Shown here in pieces: positions 63,354-64,000 of a stretch of 64,000 nucleotides of DNA. This DNA is from Acholeplasmatales bacterium (GTDB taxonomy: Bacteria > Bacillota_I > Bacilli_A > Acholeplasmatales > Anaeroplasmataceae). The translations under genes and the position numbers were made by a program. The notes under the pieces were generated by a model, which did not search any database, was not told the origin of the DNA, and was given only the letters and a program-made list of their open reading frames with translations. Each line of letters starts with the position of its first letter. Position 1 is the first letter of the stretch. The DNA is taken from positions 62,001 to 126,000 of the forward strand of contig JAFTDB010000033.1 in assembly GCA_017454375.1 (NCBI GenBank). Reading direction: 5' to 3'.

Positions 63354-63435
63354 GCCATAAAGATGGTACGAGGGACAAGCCCGATGACTACCAAGCAACC
63401 TACAATATGCAAGGTGCTAAAGCTTGTTTGATGGT
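63354..63435 (+). ncRNA. S-box-like (SAM-I clan) riboswitch, P4-less variant, copy 2
   Basis: P1 is GCCAT (63354-63358) with ATGGT (63431-63435). P2 is GGTA (63365-63368) with TACC (63389-63392), enclosing GGG-ACAAG-CCC (63372-63382). The P3 region has GCAACC ... AAGGTGCTAA. CAAG (63376-63379) can pair with CTTG (63423-63426) as the pseudoknot. As in copy 1, only four bases lie where P4 should be. P1, P2 and the inner GAG/CTC versus GGG/CCC helices differ in sequence from copy 1 but keep pairing, which is good covariation evidence. Confidence 0.8.
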
Positions 63436-63442
63436 ACGAAAT

Positions 63443-63470
63443 ACCATCCAAACGGATGGTTTTATTTTTT
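63443..63470 (+). terminator. riboswitch-controlled terminator before priA
   Basis: ACCATCC (63443-63449) pairs with GGATGGT (63454-63460) around AAAC, then TTTATTTTTT. The alternative antiterminator pairs GATGGTA (63430-63436), which includes the P1 3' strand, with TACCATC (63442-63448). Confidence 0.88.
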
Positions 63471-63480
63471 AGGAGCTAAA

Positions 63481-64000
63481 ATGATTGCCGAAGTTATAGT
63501 TGATATCAAAAACAAACAACTTAATAAATCATTTGATTATCTAATCCCTGATAAATTCGATGGATTAATCCAAATTGGTATGCGTGTATATGTACCATTT
63601 GGAAGAATGAAAAGAATTGGCTATGTGATTGGATTTAAAGAAAAAGATGACTCTGGCTATCAGCTTAAGGAAATCATCGATATTGTAGATGTAAAAAGAA
63701 TCTTAAATGAAGAATTTGTAGGCATTGCTAAATACATTTCTGAAAATTATTTTTCTTATTATGCATCATGTCTAGATGCGATGATACCTAGAGCCTTAAA
63801 ATATAAATATCGTAAAAAAGCTAAATTAATTAATAAGGATAATGTATCTACAGATTTAACTAGATTATTTAGAAAAAATGAGCTAATCATTGATAATCTA
63901 AAGCCTGAGGTTTTAGATTTAATCTATGAAGAGGTTAAGAAAAACAACATCATTATTGATACTGAAATTAAAAGAATCAAGGATGATGATAAGATTGCTT
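63481..64000 (+). CDS. priA: primosomal protein N' (PriA helicase), N-terminal part, runs off the window
   Basis: PriA restarts stalled replication forks. The visible 173 residues match the N-terminal 3'-DNA-binding domain: IAEVIVDIKNKQLNKSFDYLIP in part, GMRVYVPFGRMKRIGYVIGF, EEFVGIAKYISENYFSYYASCLDAMIP in part, then the start of the winged-helix region. The helicase domain is beyond the window end. The start codon ATG 63481 has AGGAG 5 bases upstream. It sits directly behind an S-box-like riboswitch, which is unexpected for a replication gene; genes further downstream may be the real target. Confidence 0.9.
   Translation, partial: MIAEVIVDIKNKQLNKSFDYLIPDKFDGLIQIGMRVYVPFGRMKRIGYVIGFKEKDDSGYQLKEIIDIVDVKRILNEEFVGIAKYISENYFSYYASCLDAMIPRALKYKYRKKAKLINKDNVSTDLTRLFRKNELIIDNLKPEVLDLIYEEVKKNNIIIDTEIKRIKDDDKIA

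Overview
This 64 kb window looks like chromosome from a low-GC Bacillota, most likely an uncultured gut Bacilli/Erysipelotrichia or RF39-like lineage. The base composition is very AT-rich, Shine-Dalgarno sites are of the GGAGG type, promoters are sigma-A-like with many extended -10 elements, and the operons (glyS-dnaG-rpoD-trmK, NupA/B/C-type nucleoside importer, S-box-like and guanine riboswitches, CcpA-like cre sites) are typical of Bacillota. TGA is used as a stop at the end of the sigma-factor gene (52659), so the code is standard and not the Mollicutes TGA=Trp code. The species is an inference; no 16S gene is present.

Layout. 1-10254: housekeeping genes (GNAT tail, valS, radC, a DUF368 C55-P translocase-like protein, an EF-G paralogue, small proteins, DUF1836 regulator, cysE, an esterase). 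10255-40222: a 29.7 kb, three-gene surface locus. It holds a 5975-aa secreted protein (BspA-type leucine-rich repeats, then many YDG/MBG-type Ig-like repeats, then a dockerin-like C-terminus), a 3082-aa membrane-anchored protein (cohesin-like N-terminal domain, long cadherin-like beta-sandwich array, C-terminal TM anchor), and an 818-aa membrane protein with a degenerate GGDEF, an intact-looking EAL domain and a novel C-terminal domain. 40219-40784: an orphan Phd/YefM-type antitoxin between two copies of a duplicated terminator region. 40776-49027 (minus strand): a purine/nucleobase salvage cluster under a guanine riboswitch: xpt, BMP lipoprotein, ABC ATPase, two permeases, a GMP synthetase lacking its glutaminase domain, then a uracil-type permease with its own promoter.

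49191-64000: an S-box-like riboswitch in front of an 80-aa orphan ORF, class II FBP aldolase, an ECF sigma/beta-propeller membrane protein pair, yidD and a DJ-1 protein, then glyS-dnaG-rpoD-trmK, a tRNA-Thr(GGU), a Tyr-phosphatase, an esterase, nrnA and an ECF-transporter S component with an added ectodomain. A second S-box-like riboswitch precedes priA, which runs off the window.

The most interesting part is the three-gene surface locus. My reading is that the giant LRR/MBG protein is secreted and docked through its dockerin-like end onto the cohesin-like domain of its membrane-anchored neighbour, with a c-di-GMP-type protein encoded in the same transcription unit. The two riboswitches that keep the S-box core but lack the P4 helix are the second highlight.
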